From DASVDK01 sp036562265 [NCBI: Thermodesulfobacteriota bacterium] (GTDB taxonomy: Bacteria > DASVDK01): a DNA stretch of 10,327 bases. Positions 1 through 6,564 of this stretch are shown here, one piece after another; position 1 is the first letter of the stretch, and the number at the start of each line of letters is the position of its first letter. The translations under genes and the position numbers were made by a program. Location of the stretch: the NCBI GenBank assembly GCA_036562265.1, contig DATCKS010000624.1:1-10327 (forward strand). The letters run 5' to 3'. A model generated the notes under the pieces. That model saw only the letters and a program-made list of their open reading frames with translations, ran no database searches and was not told the origin of the DNA.

Positions 1-1293
1 GCCCGGGTTCATGCTCCGCTTGAGAACGATGATCGATCGGGCCTGGTCGACGTTGAGGATCGGCATCCCGTAGATCGGGCTCGACTTGTCGGTGCGGGCC
101 GCCGGGTTCACGACGTCGTTGGCGCCGATGACGATGGCGACGTCGGTGTTCTGGAAGTCGTCGTTGATCTGGTCCATCTCGAGGAGCTTGTCGTAGGGCA
201 CGTTCGCCTCGGCGAGGAGGACGTTCATGTGCCCCGGCATCCGGCCGGCCACCGGGTGGATGGCGTAGCGCACCTCGCCGCCCCGCTTCTCGATCAGCTC
301 CGCCATCTCGCGCACCGCGTGCTGCGCCTGCGCCACCGCCATGCCGTAGCCCGGCACGACGATGACGGAGCTGGCGTAGGCGAGCTGGACCGCCGCGTCC
401 TCCGGGGTGATGGACCGCACCGTGAGCCCGGCCGCGCTCTTCGACGAGCCGGCCTGCGTCACCGCACCGAAGGCGCCGAAGAGCACGTTGGCGAGCGATC
501 GGTTCATCGCCTTGCACATGATCTGCGTCAGGATGATGCCCGACGCCCCGACCAGCGCGCCGGAGACGATGAGCAGGTGGTTCTGCAGCACGAACCCGGT
601 CATCGCCGCCGCGAGGCCGGAGTAGGAGTTGAGGAGCGAGATGACGACCGGCATGTCGGCGCCGCCGATGGGGATGACGAGGAGGACGCCGAGGACGGCC
701 GAGACGACGAGGACGACGACGAGGAGCCTCGCGGCGGCGGGCGCGACCGGGTCGACCACGACGGCGACGCCCGCGGCGGCCACGATCGCGAAGACCAGCG
801 CGCTCAGCGGCTTCTGCCCGGTGAACGTGATGGGCCGCCCCGTCATGACCTCCTGGAGTTTGGCCCAGGCGACGACGCTCCCCGTGAAGGTCACCGCGCC
901 GATGAGGAGCGAGAGGACGATCGTCGTGGCGACGTCCGGCGGGACGGGCAGTCCCTCGAAGAGGAGCCGGTCGTGCTCGGCCCACCCGACCAGGGCGGAG
1001 GCCAGGCCGCCGAAGCCGTTGAGGAGCGCCACCATCTGCGGCATCGCGGTCATCTTGACCGTGCGCGCCATGTAGGCGCCGACGGCCGACCCGGCAACCA
1101 GCGCCACGAGGAGCCAGCGGTACGTGGTCACCTTGTGGTCGACGAGCGCGGCGACGATGGCGACGAGCATGCCGAGCGCGGCGTAGTTCATGCCGCGGCG
1201 CGCCGTCGCCGGCGAGCTCATCCGCTTGAGGCCGAGGATGAAGAGGGCGCTCGCGACGAGGTAGGCGATCTCGATGAGGTTCGCCGCCGTCAT
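1..1293 (-). CDS. pntB: NAD(P) transhydrogenase subunit beta, partial (3' end beyond left edge)
   Basis: This is the membrane plus NADP(H)-binding subunit of the proton-translocating transhydrogenase, which moves hydride from NADH to NADP+ using the proton gradient. I translated 431 codons from ATG 1293; the family is about 460-470 residues, so roughly 30 C-terminal residues lie outside the window. The N-terminal two thirds are a series of hydrophobic helices (domain II) that include the GGADMPVVISLLNSYSG motif. The C-terminal third (domain III) has the NADP signature PGYGMAVAQAQ near residue 313, then GRMPGHMNVLLAEA, IGANDVVNPAA near residue 390, and KRSMNPG at the edge. The start overlaps the pntA2 stop as ATGA (1290-1293), with GGAG just upstream, so translation is probably coupled. 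Residue 92 is Asn, where E. coli PntB has proton-channel His91. The identification is very secure. Confidence 0.97.
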   Translation of the reverse strand, partial: MTAANLIEIAYLVASALFILGLKRMSSPATARRGMNYAALGMLVAIVAALVDHKVTTYRWLLVALVAGSAVGAYMARTVKMTAMPQMVALLNGFGGLASALVGWAEHDRLLFEGLPVPPDVATTIVLSLLIGAVTFTGSVVAWAKLQEVMTGRPITFTGQKPLSALVFAIVAAAGVAVVVDPVAPAAARLLVVVLVVSAVLGVLLVIPIGGADMPVVISLLNSYSGLAAAMTGFVLQNHLLIVSGALVGASGIILTQIMCKAMNRSLANVLFGAFGAVTQAGSSKSAAGLTVRSITPEDAAVQLAYASSVIVVPGYGMAVAQAQHAVREMAELIEKRGGEVRYAIHPVAGRMPGHMNVLLAEANVPYDKLLEMDQINDDFQNTDVAIVIGANDVVNPAARTDKSSPIYGMPILNVDQARSIIVLKRSMNPG

Positions 1294-1586
1294 TTCTCCG
1301 TCCCCGGCTTCTTCTTGAACATGTCGAGCATCCGATCGGTCACGAGGAACCCGCCGACGACGTTGATCGTGGCGAAGACCACGGCCACGAGGCCGAGGAT
1401 CGTGTTGAGCTCCCAGTCGCCCGTGCCGCCGACGAGGATGGCGCCCACGATGGTGATGCCCGAGATGGCGTTCGACCCCGACATGAGCGGCGTGTGCAGC
1501 ATCTGCGGGACCTTCGAGATGACCTCGAAGCCGACGAAGCAGGCGAGGACGAAGATGAAGAGGGAGATGAGCAGCGTCTCGAGCAT
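1290..1586 (-). CDS. pntA2: NAD(P) transhydrogenase subunit alpha part 2 (membrane segment)
   Basis: This 98-residue protein is the small membrane part of the split alpha subunit and packs with PntB in domain II of the transhydrogenase. It has three hydrophobic helices (about residues 3-24, 38-54 and 60-83), with the conserved HTPLMSGSNAISG segment at residues 31-43 and a basic tail ending KKPGTEK. The start at 1586 is preceded by AGGAG about 10 nt upstream, and the gene lies 15 bp after the pntA1 stop. Its stop overlaps the pntB start. Length and motifs match the stand-alone form known from Rhodospirillum, Thermus and mycobacteria. Residue 42 is Ser, where my recollection is that Thermus has His42. 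Confidence 0.96.
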   Translation of the reverse strand: MLETLLISLFIFVLACFVGFEVISKVPQMLHTPLMSGSNAISGITIVGAILVGGTGDWELNTILGLVAVVFATINVVGGFLVTDRMLDMFKKKPGTEK

Positions 1587-1601
1587 GGCGTTCGGGCTCC
1601 T

Positions 1602-2747
1602 CTAGCCGACCAGCGCCGCGGTCGGGCCGTGGACGACCTTGCCGTCGCGCGTGATGCAACTGTCGCGGATGACCTCGTCGTCGAAGTTGAGGACGAGGTT
1701 CCCCTCCTTGTCGAGCATGTCCGAGAGGAGCGCGTGGACGTTGCGGGAGTACATCTGGCTCGCGTGGAAGGGGAGGCTCGCGGGGAGGTTCGAGGGCCCC
1801 ACGATGAGGACGCCGTGCCTGACGACCTCGCGCCCCGCCTCGGACCCCTCGACGTTGCCCCCCTGGTCGGCCGCGAGGTCGACCACGACCGATCCGGGCC
1901 GCATCTGCCGGATCACGGCGTCCGGCACGATCCGCGGCGCCTTCTTGCCCGGCACCTGGGCGGTCGTGATGACGACGTCCGACTCGGCCACCGTCCTGGC
2001 GAGCAACTCCTGCTGGCGCCTGAGGATCTCCTCGTCGAGCGCCTTGGCGTAGCCGCCCGCGCCCTCCGTGTCCCGGGTGCCGAGGTCGATCTCGACGAAC
2101 TTCGCGCCGAGGCTCTGCACCTGCTCCTTGACGACGGGCCGGGTGTCGTAGGCCGACACCACGGCGCCGAGGCGCCTCGCCGTCGCGATCGCCTGGAGCC
2201 CCGCCACCCCCGCGCCGATCACGAGCACCTTGGCCGGGGCGATCGTGCCGGCCGCGGTCATGAACATCGGGAAGAACTTGGGCAGCCGCGTCGCGGCGAT
2301 GAGCACCGCCAGGTAGCCGGCGACGGTGGCCTGCGACGAGAGGGCGTCCATCTTCTGCGCGCGCGTGATGCGGGGGATCGCGTCCATGCTGAAGCTGGTC
2401 ACCCGGCGCGCCGCGAGCGCGCGGACCAGGTCGTGGTTCACCAGGGGGGCCAGGAAGGCGATGAGCGTCTGCCCCTCGCGCAGCAGGTCGACCTCGTGAC
2501 GGCCGTCGGTGGCCAGGGGCCGCTGCACCTTCACGATCACGTCGGCGTCCCGGAAGACGTCGGCCGCGTCGGCGACGATCGTCGCCCCGGCCGCCTCGTA
2601 CTCCCGGTCGGGGAAGCCGGCTCGCTCGCCGGCCCCGGCCTGTACGAGGACGCCGACCTTCGCCTTGACGAGGCGGCCCACCGTCTCCGGCACGAGGGCC
2701 ACACGACGCTCACCGGCAAGGATCTCCGCAGGGACGCCAACTTTCAT
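1602..2747 (-). CDS. pntA1: NAD(P) transhydrogenase subunit alpha part 1 (NAD(H)-binding domain I)
   Basis: This 381-residue soluble subunit binds NAD(H) and passes hydride to PntB-bound NADP+. It belongs to the alanine dehydrogenase/PntA superfamily: it opens KVGVPAEILAGERRVALVPE, and the RITRAQKMDALSSQA segment keeps the catalytic Arg126-Gln131-Asp134-Ser137 set (numbered here) known from the R. rubrum enzyme. The Rossmann motif VIGAGVAGLQA is at about residues 176-186 and is followed by Asp201 in YDTRP. MRPGSVVVDLA (about 282-292) and ITRDGKVVHGP (about 365-375) complete the domain. I chose ATG 2747 because it has GAGGGAG 6 nt upstream and starts exactly at the family's N-terminus. The open frame continues far upstream to 4583, but that part is antisense to other genes. 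It is the first gene of the pntA1-pntA2-pntB operon. Confidence 0.96.
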   Translation of the reverse strand: MKVGVPAEILAGERRVALVPETVGRLVKAKVGVLVQAGAGERAGFPDREYEAAGATIVADAADVFRDADVIVKVQRPLATDGRHEVDLLREGQTLIAFLAPLVNHDLVRALAARRVTSFSMDAIPRITRAQKMDALSSQATVAGYLAVLIAATRLPKFFPMFMTAAGTIAPAKVLVIGAGVAGLQAIATARRLGAVVSAYDTRPVVKEQVQSLGAKFVEIDLGTRDTEGAGGYAKALDEEILRRQQELLARTVAESDVVITTAQVPGKKAPRIVPDAVIRQMRPGSVVVDLAADQGGNVEGSEAGREVVRHGVLIVGPSNLPASLPFHASQMYSRNVHALLSDMLDKEGNLVLNFDDEVIRDSCITRDGKVVHGPTAALVG

Positions 2748-2807
2748 CGCCGACTCCCTCTCTCGCACGGGACCGAACGCGTTGACTGGGCTGGGGAAGG
2801 ATCGCCC

Positions 2808-2818
2808 CAGGGTAGCAC
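2808..2818 (-). promoter_or_regulatory. Possible extended -10 element for the pnt operon
   Basis: On the minus strand the spacer upstream of pntA1 reads TGCTACCCT, an extended -10 (TGn) with a weak TANNNT core, which would start transcription about 55 nt before the pntA1 ATG. I see no convincing -35 hexamer 16-18 bp upstream. This is only the best candidate in the 179-bp spacer, which is otherwise featureless apart from the hairpin at 2881-2906. Confidence 0.2.
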
Positions 2819-2880
2819 GCGAAACCGCGCGCCTGACCTGCGAAAGCGCCGAAGCAAGCCCCTGGGCCGCTCGAGGGCGA

Positions 2881-2906
2881 TTCCGGGCGGGCCTGCGAGG
2901 CCGGAA
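2881..2906 (-). terminator. Hairpin downstream of the HtrA-type protease, possible transcription end
   Basis: This is an inverted repeat starting about 20 nt after the protease stop codon. An inner GGCCT/AGGCC stem (2890-2894 with 2898-2902, 3-nt loop) sits inside an outer TTCC/GGAA stem (2881-2884 with 2903-2906) with a 5-nt one-sided bulge. An alternative fold pairs TTCCGG with CCGGAA directly. No T-tract follows in either orientation, so it is not a classical intrinsic terminator; it could stabilise the 3' end or lie near a Rho-dependent end. Confidence 0.3.
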
Positions 2907-2926
2907 GGCGGCGGCCCGGGCGGCTC

Positions 2927-3961
2927 TTACGGCGCCGGCGCCGGCTCGACCCGGAGGTCCAGCCGGGTCGCGCGGCGAAGCACGGCGAGCCGCGCGGGCC
3001 GGCCGATGGGCCACTCCGCGAGGAACCGGTGGAGGTCGTCGACGCTGCCGACCGGCCGGTCCTCCACGCCGACGACGAGGTCCCCCTCGGCCAGGCCCGC
3101 GGAGGCCGCCGGGCCGCCCGGCTCGACCGAGAGGACCTCCACGGCGGTCGCCTGGTCGAGGCCGTGCGCCCGCGCGAGACGCCGGTCGAGCGGCCGCTGC
3201 CGTGCGGCGAGGCCGAGCCATCCCCGGCGCACCCGCCCCTCGGCGAGGAGCTGCGGGACGACCCACTTCGCGGTGTCGACCGGCACGGCGAAGCTGAGGC
3301 CCTGGGCCATCGCGACGATGGCCGTGTTGATGCCGACGACGCGGCCGCGCGAGTCGACGAGCGGGCCGCCGGAGTTGCCGGGGTTCAGCGCCACGTCGGT
3401 CTGGATGACCCCCTCGATGAGGCGGCCGCTCAGGCCGCGCAGCGTGCGGCCGAGGGCCGAGACGACGCCGGCCGAGACGGTGGAGGCGAAGCCGAAGGGG
3501 TTGCCGATGGCGATGACGAGCTGCCCGACCCGGAGCCGCGAGGAGTCGCCGAAGACGGCGTAGGGCAGGCCGTCGGCGGCGAGGCGGACCACGGCGAGGT
3601 CGGTCGCCGGGTCGTCGCCGACCAGCGTGGCCCCGAGCGTGCGGCCGTCGGTCAGCGTGGCAGTGAGCCGCCTGGCGCCGCTCACGACGTGGCTGTTGGT
3701 GAGGACGTAGCCGTCCGGGGCGAAGATGACGCCCGAGCCGGCGCCGATCTGCTCGCCGCGCGCGGCGCCCTCGCGCGGGCCCGCGCCGACCGAGAGGCTG
3801 ACGACGGCGGGGCCGACCGCCTCCACGACGGAGACGACGGCGCTCGAGTAGGCGTCGAGCAGATCGAGGTCGGTCGCCCCGTCGGGCGACCGGGGTGACG
3901 GCGGCGCGCCGGAGGCGGAGGAGGTGCCCGCGACGAGCCGGAGAGAACGGGATCTCGACAT
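2927..3961 (-). CDS. HtrA/DegP-like trypsin-fold serine protease with one PDZ domain, no signal peptide
   Basis: This is a 344-residue S1C-family protease, a class that degrades or processes misfolded proteins, usually in the periplasm. The trypsin fold covers about residues 45-235 with an intact triad: His91 in TNSHVV, Asp121 in ATDLAVVR and Ser197 in GNSGGP. The oxyanion-side motif IGNPFG follows at about 152-157. One PDZ domain covers about 245-338 (RRGWLGL, then the EPGGPAASAGLAEGDLVVGVE core). Unlike DegP, DegQ or DegS, the N-terminus (MSRSRSLRLVAGTSSASG) has no hydrophobic export or anchor segment. The start cannot move upstream, because an in-frame TGA lies at 3967-3965. The gene is divergent from a sensor kinase 26 bp away, which suggests, without proving it, shared stress regulation. 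Substrate and location are unknown. Confidence 0.9.
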   Translation of the reverse strand: MSRSRSLRLVAGTSSASGAPPSPRSPDGATDLDLLDAYSSAVVSVVEAVGPAVVSLSVGAGPREGAARGEQIGAGSGVIFAPDGYVLTNSHVVSGARRLTATLTDGRTLGATLVGDDPATDLAVVRLAADGLPYAVFGDSSRLRVGQLVIAIGNPFGFASTVSAGVVSALGRTLRGLSGRLIEGVIQTDVALNPGNSGGPLVDSRGRVVGINTAIVAMAQGLSFAVPVDTAKWVVPQLLAEGRVRRGWLGLAARQRPLDRRLARAHGLDQATAVEVLSVEPGGPAASAGLAEGDLVVGVEDRPVGSVDDLHRFLAEWPIGRPARLAVLRRATRLDLRVEPAPAP

Positions 3962-3966
3962 GCTTC

Positions 3967-3972
3967 ATTATA
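3967..3972 (-). promoter_or_regulatory. Consensus -10 box (TATAAT) directly ahead of the protease gene
   Basis: A perfect TATAAT reads on the minus strand only 5 nt before the protease ATG at 3961. The usual -10 geometry would place the transcription start at or within the start codon, predicting a leaderless mRNA. This agrees with the absence of any Shine-Dalgarno sequence upstream of that ATG. The -35 region would lie inside the first codons of the divergent kinase (about 3990-3995, TGGGTC on the minus strand) and is a poor match. On the plus strand the same site reads CATTAT at 3966-3971, a 4/6 match that could serve the kinase. Confidence 0.5.
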
Positions 3973-3987
3973 GAGCCGAGGTGCACC

Positions 3988-4815
3988 ATGACCCACGCCC
4001 GTGTCCAGTGGCTGGCCGTGCTCTTGCCGGCTCTCCTCGTCGGTCTCTTCGAGTTCGTCAGGCACCACTGGTTCGCCGACGCGCTTCCCGGCTTCCAGGG
4101 CAACGTCCTGGCGGCCGCCCTGGCGGGAGGCAGCGTCCTCGCCTTCGTGCGGTACTTCACCCGCCTCGTGAGCCGCGCGGAACGGGAGCTGTCCCGCGCC
4201 CGCGCCGAGGCGGCCGTGCTGGCCGAGCGGCAGCGGATCGGCCGCGACATGCACGACGGCGTCGCCCAGGCGCTCTTCCTCGTACGCGTCAAGCTCGAGG
4301 AGCTGGACGAGGACCTCGCCGCCGGCGCCACCGAGCGCGCGCGCGCCCGCGTCGCGCTCCTCAAGACGCAGGTCGGCCGCGCCGACGACGAGGTGCGGGC
4401 CGTCATCGCGGGCCTCAAGCACGACTCGGCGGCGGAGGACCCGGTCGAGGCGCTCCGGCGCGAGGCGAGCCGCGTCGCGGCCGACCTCGGGCTCGAGTTC
4501 ACCCTCGCGGTCGACGCCCTGCCGCGCCTCGACGCGCAGGGCCGCCAGCACCTGGCCGCGATCGTCTCCGAGGCGATGGCCAACGCCGCCCGTCACGGCG
4601 GCGCGACCCGCGTGTCGATCACGGGCGACAGTCGTCGTCTCGTCATCGCCGACGACGGCCGCGGCTTCCCGCCGGCGGGCGACAACGGCGGCCGCGGCTT
4701 CGGCCTCGTCATCATGGCCGAGCGCGCCCAGCTCATCGGCGGTACGCTCGACGTCGAGTCGGCGCCGGGACACGGCGCGCGGCTCACCGTCACCTTCTCC
4801 GGAGCCGATCGATGA
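3988..4815 (+). CDS. Sensor histidine kinase, HisKA_3 type (NarL-family two-component system)
   Basis: This 275-residue membrane kinase is predicted to phosphorylate the response regulator that follows. Two hydrophobic segments (about residues 6-25 and 39-57) are joined by a loop of only some 13 residues, so there is no real extracytoplasmic sensor domain, as in the intramembrane-sensing LiaS type. The dimerisation/phosphoacceptor motif is ERQRIGRDMHDGVAQAL, with His89 as the likely phosphorylated residue. The HATPase domain follows: N box EAMANAARHG, G1 box DDGRGF, G2 box GRGFGL, and ending HGARLTVTF. I chose ATG 3988 because GAGG lies 6 nt upstream and the protein then opens just before the first helix; a longer start at 3895 would add an arginine-rich stretch that is antisense to the protease. 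Its stop overlaps the regulator start as ATGA. The signal is unknown. Confidence 0.93.
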   Translation: MTHARVQWLAVLLPALLVGLFEFVRHHWFADALPGFQGNVLAAALAGGSVLAFVRYFTRLVSRAERELSRARAEAAVLAERQRIGRDMHDGVAQALFLVRVKLEELDEDLAAGATERARARVALLKTQVGRADDEVRAVIAGLKHDSAAEDPVEALRREASRVAADLGLEFTLAVDALPRLDAQGRQHLAAIVSEAMANAARHGGATRVSITGDSRRLVIADDGRGFPPAGDNGGRGFGLVIMAERAQLIGGTLDVESAPGHGARLTVTFSGADR

Positions 4816-5471
4816 CCGTCCGCGTCGTGATCGCCGACGACAGCCCGGACGCCCGCGCGGCGATCCGGTCGGTCCTCGGCCGCGACCCGATGTTCGAGGT
4901 GGTGGGCGAGGCGGCCGACGGCCACGAGGCGCTCCGCCTCGTGGCGGAACGGTCGCCCGACATGGTCCTCATGGACCTCGCGATGCCGCGCTGCGACGGC
5001 CTCCTGGCGACCCGGCTCGTCAAGCGGCGGGCGCCCGAGGTCACGGTCGTCGTCCTCACGGTGTCCGACGACCCGCGCGACCTCTTCGAGGCGATCCGGA
5101 ACGGCGCCCAGGGCTACCTCCTCAAGCGCCTCCACCCGGCCGACTGGCTCGACTACCTGCGCCGCCTGGCCACGGGCGACGCCGCCATCCCGCGCGAGGT
5201 CGCGGCGCGGATCCTGGCGGAGTTCGACACCGGCGCACGGCCCGCCGCGCCCGCGCCGACGGAGGTCGGCCTCACCGAGCGCGAGGCGGAGGTGCTCCGC
5301 CTCGTCGCCCGCGCCATGACGAACAAGGAGATCGGCGAGACGCTCGGCATCAGCGAGCAGACGGTCAAGAACCACCTGAAGCACATCGTCCAGAAGCTGC
5401 ACCTCAAGAACCGGGTCGACCTCGCCATGTACGCGGCGCGGCTCGGTCTCGACCGCGACCACTGCGTCTAG
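4812..5471 (+). CDS. NarL/FixJ-family response regulator with LuxR-type DNA-binding domain
   Basis: This 219-residue transcription factor is the partner of the preceding kinase. The receiver domain (about residues 3-120) has the acidic pair Asp9-Asp10, the phosphoacceptor Asp55 in MDLAMP, the switch Thr83 in VVLT and the conserved Lys105 in GYLLKR. A short Pro/Ala linker leads to a LuxR/GerE helix-turn-helix (about 153-208) with LTEREAEVLRLVA, MTNKEIGETLGISEQTVKNHL and KLHLKNRVDLAMYA. ATG 4812 has GGAG 7 nt upstream and overlaps the kinase stop by 4 nt, which indicates translational coupling. Targets cannot be read from the sequence. The neighbouring protease promoter and the copper cluster promoter at 5485-5514 are the nearest candidates, by position only. 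Confidence 0.95.
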   Translation: MTVRVVIADDSPDARAAIRSVLGRDPMFEVVGEAADGHEALRLVAERSPDMVLMDLAMPRCDGLLATRLVKRRAPEVTVVVLTVSDDPRDLFEAIRNGAQGYLLKRLHPADWLDYLRRLATGDAAIPREVAARILAEFDTGARPAAPAPTEVGLTEREAEVLRLVARAMTNKEIGETLGISEQTVKNHLKHIVQKLHLKNRVDLAMYAARLGLDRDHCV

Positions 5472-5484
5472 CTCCTTCGGGTGA

Positions 5485-5514
5485 TTGTCGGGCCTCCCTT
5501 TGCGCCTCTAGAAT
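5485..5514 (+). promoter_or_regulatory. Sigma70-like promoter ahead of the copper/cytochrome cluster
   Basis: TTGTCG (5485-5490; 4/6 to TTGACA) and TAGAAT (5509-5514; 5/6 to TATAAT) are separated by 18 bp in an otherwise GC-only landscape. The predicted start near 5521 leaves a leader of about 93 nt before the ATG at 5614. I found no clear operator palindrome or riboswitch in that leader. The site starts 13 bp after the response-regulator stop, so it would give the cluster its own promoter. Confidence 0.45.
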
Positions 5515-5613
5515 TCGCCCGGACGCCCTGCCTCCCCCGCCCGACCGAGCGCGACGCGGACGGCGCGCGCCGAGGAGCGGATCGCCGGCAGGCCCGGCAC
5601 ACGAGGTGCTCCG

Positions 5614-6171
5614 ATGACGATCGCTCGATGCCTCGCCCTGGCAGCGGCCGCCGCCCTGTTCGCGGCGGCGCCCGCCCACGCCCACCAGCGCCAGCTCCTC
5701 CGGGTGGGCGACACCGACTACCTCGTCGTGATCGGCTCGCTCAACGAGCCGGTGTACACGGGCGACCGTAGCGGCGTGGACCTCACGGTCCTCGCGGCCG
5801 ACCCGACCGCGCCGTTCGACTCGCGGGCCGCCGGGGCGAAACCGGTCACGGGGCTCGACCAGACCCTCGAGGTCGAGGTGAAGGCGCAAGGGGCCTCGAA
5901 GGTCTACGCGCTCAGGCCGGTCTACCGAAACCCGGGCAAGTACGAGGCGATCTTCTACCCGACCGTCGCCGCGACGTACGCCTACCGGCTCTTCGGGACG
6001 CTCGGCGGCACGCCGATCGACGTGACCTTCACCTGCACCCCCAGAGGACAGGACCCGGTCGAGGACCTGAGCGTGGTGCCGCTCGGAGGCGGCGTGATTC
6101 GCAAGGGGATCGTGGGCGCCTTCGGCTGCCCGGTGGACCGGGCCGAGGCCGAGTTCCCGCCGAGGCGGTAG
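5614..6171 (+). CDS. Small exported protein of unknown function, N-terminal His after signal cleavage, CopC neighbour
   Basis: I do not recognise a named family for this 185-residue protein. It opens with a clear signal peptide (about residues 1-23: basic start, alanine/leucine core, then APAHAHQ). Cleavage after either APA (Ala21) or AHA (Ala23) leaves an N-terminal histidine; the first option gives His-Ala-His, a pattern that can bind Cu(II). The mature part looks beta-rich, with DYLVVIGSLNEPVYTGDRSGVDL near the start and PGKYEAIFYPTVAATYAYRLFG at about 107-128. Its two cysteines (141, 172) could form a disulfide. The start has GAGGTG 5 nt upstream, and the gene lies 9 bp ahead of copC. Copper binding or delivery is inferred from that context and the His terminus only; a YtkA/FixH-like beta fold is another possibility. 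Confidence 0.85.
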   Translation: MTIARCLALAAAAALFAAAPAHAHQRQLLRVGDTDYLVVIGSLNEPVYTGDRSGVDLTVLAADPTAPFDSRAAGAKPVTGLDQTLEVEVKAQGASKVYALRPVYRNPGKYEAIFYPTVAATYAYRLFGTLGGTPIDVTFTCTPRGQDPVEDLSVVPLGGGVIRKGIVGAFGCPVDRAEAEFPPRR

Positions 6172-6180
6172 CATCGGGAC

Positions 6181-6564
6181 ATGCGTGCGCGTGCCTTCGC
6201 CCTGCTCGCGGTCTCGGCCCTCGCCGTGTCGGCCGTCGCGCCGCGCCCGGCGTTCGCCCACGCGAGCCTGCTCGAGGCGAAGCCCGGGCGCCGGGCGGTC
6301 GTGGCCAGCGTTCCCGCGCGCGTCGTCCTGGTCTTCACCGACGCCCTGGAAGAGGCCTTCTCGACGGTGTCGGTCTTCTCGGCCGGGGGCGAGCGTGTCG
6401 ACACGGGCGACGTCCGGGTCCTCGCGACCGACCCGCACGAACTGTCGGTCGGCCTTCCCCCGGACCTCCCCGCCGGCGCGTACACCGTGAAGTACCGCGT
6501 CCTGTCCGCCGACGGCCACGTCGTCGAAGGGTCGTACCGCTTCACCGTCAAGCCGGGGCCTTGA
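6181..6564 (+). CDS. copC: CopC-domain periplasmic copper-binding protein
   Basis: The 127-residue precursor has a signal peptide ending AFA|HASLLEAKPG, so His27 becomes the mature N-terminus, as in known CopC proteins. The mature 101 residues are a single CopC beta-sandwich (VVLVFTDALEEAFSTVSVFS early on, YRVLSADGHVVEGSYRFTV at the end). Mature His1, Asp85 and His87 (SADGH) match the Cu(II) ligand set described for CopC proteins that bind only Cu(II); the Met-rich Cu(I) loop of Pseudomonas syringae CopC is absent. The role would be to hold periplasmic Cu(II) and pass it to the CopD membrane protein encoded next. The ribosome binding site is weak. The stop overlaps the downstream TTG start as TTGA, which implies translational coupling. 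Confidence 0.93.
   Translation: MRARAFALLAVSALAVSAVAPRPAFAHASLLEAKPGRRAVVASVPARVVLVFTDALEEAFSTVSVFSAGGERVDTGDVRVLATDPHELSVGLPPDLPAGAYTVKYRVLSADGHVVEGSYRFTVKPGP

Noticed and set aside
229-1605. Long plus-strand open frames opposite the pnt operon (458 aa at 229-1605 and its extension to 3563)
   Set aside because: The translation is low-complexity (His/Arg/Asp/Glu-rich), matches no fold, and is the antisense shadow of three well-identified genes in GC-rich DNA.
3895-3987. Longer start for the histidine kinase
   Set aside because: It would add about 31 residues with a run of arginines, overlapping the protease start region. ATG 3988 has a ribosome site and begins right before the first helix.
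2748-4583. In-frame upstream extension of pntA1 to 993 residues
   Set aside because: The extra 600 residues are an Arg/Ala-rich frame shadow of the protease and antisense to the kinase. The family N-terminus begins exactly at ATG 2747 behind a good ribosome site.
5521-5613. Riboswitch or metal-responsive RNA leader ahead of the copper cluster
   Set aside because: The roughly 93-nt leader has some GC-rich pairing potential but no arrangement I recognise as a known riboswitch, and no terminator-like T-tract.
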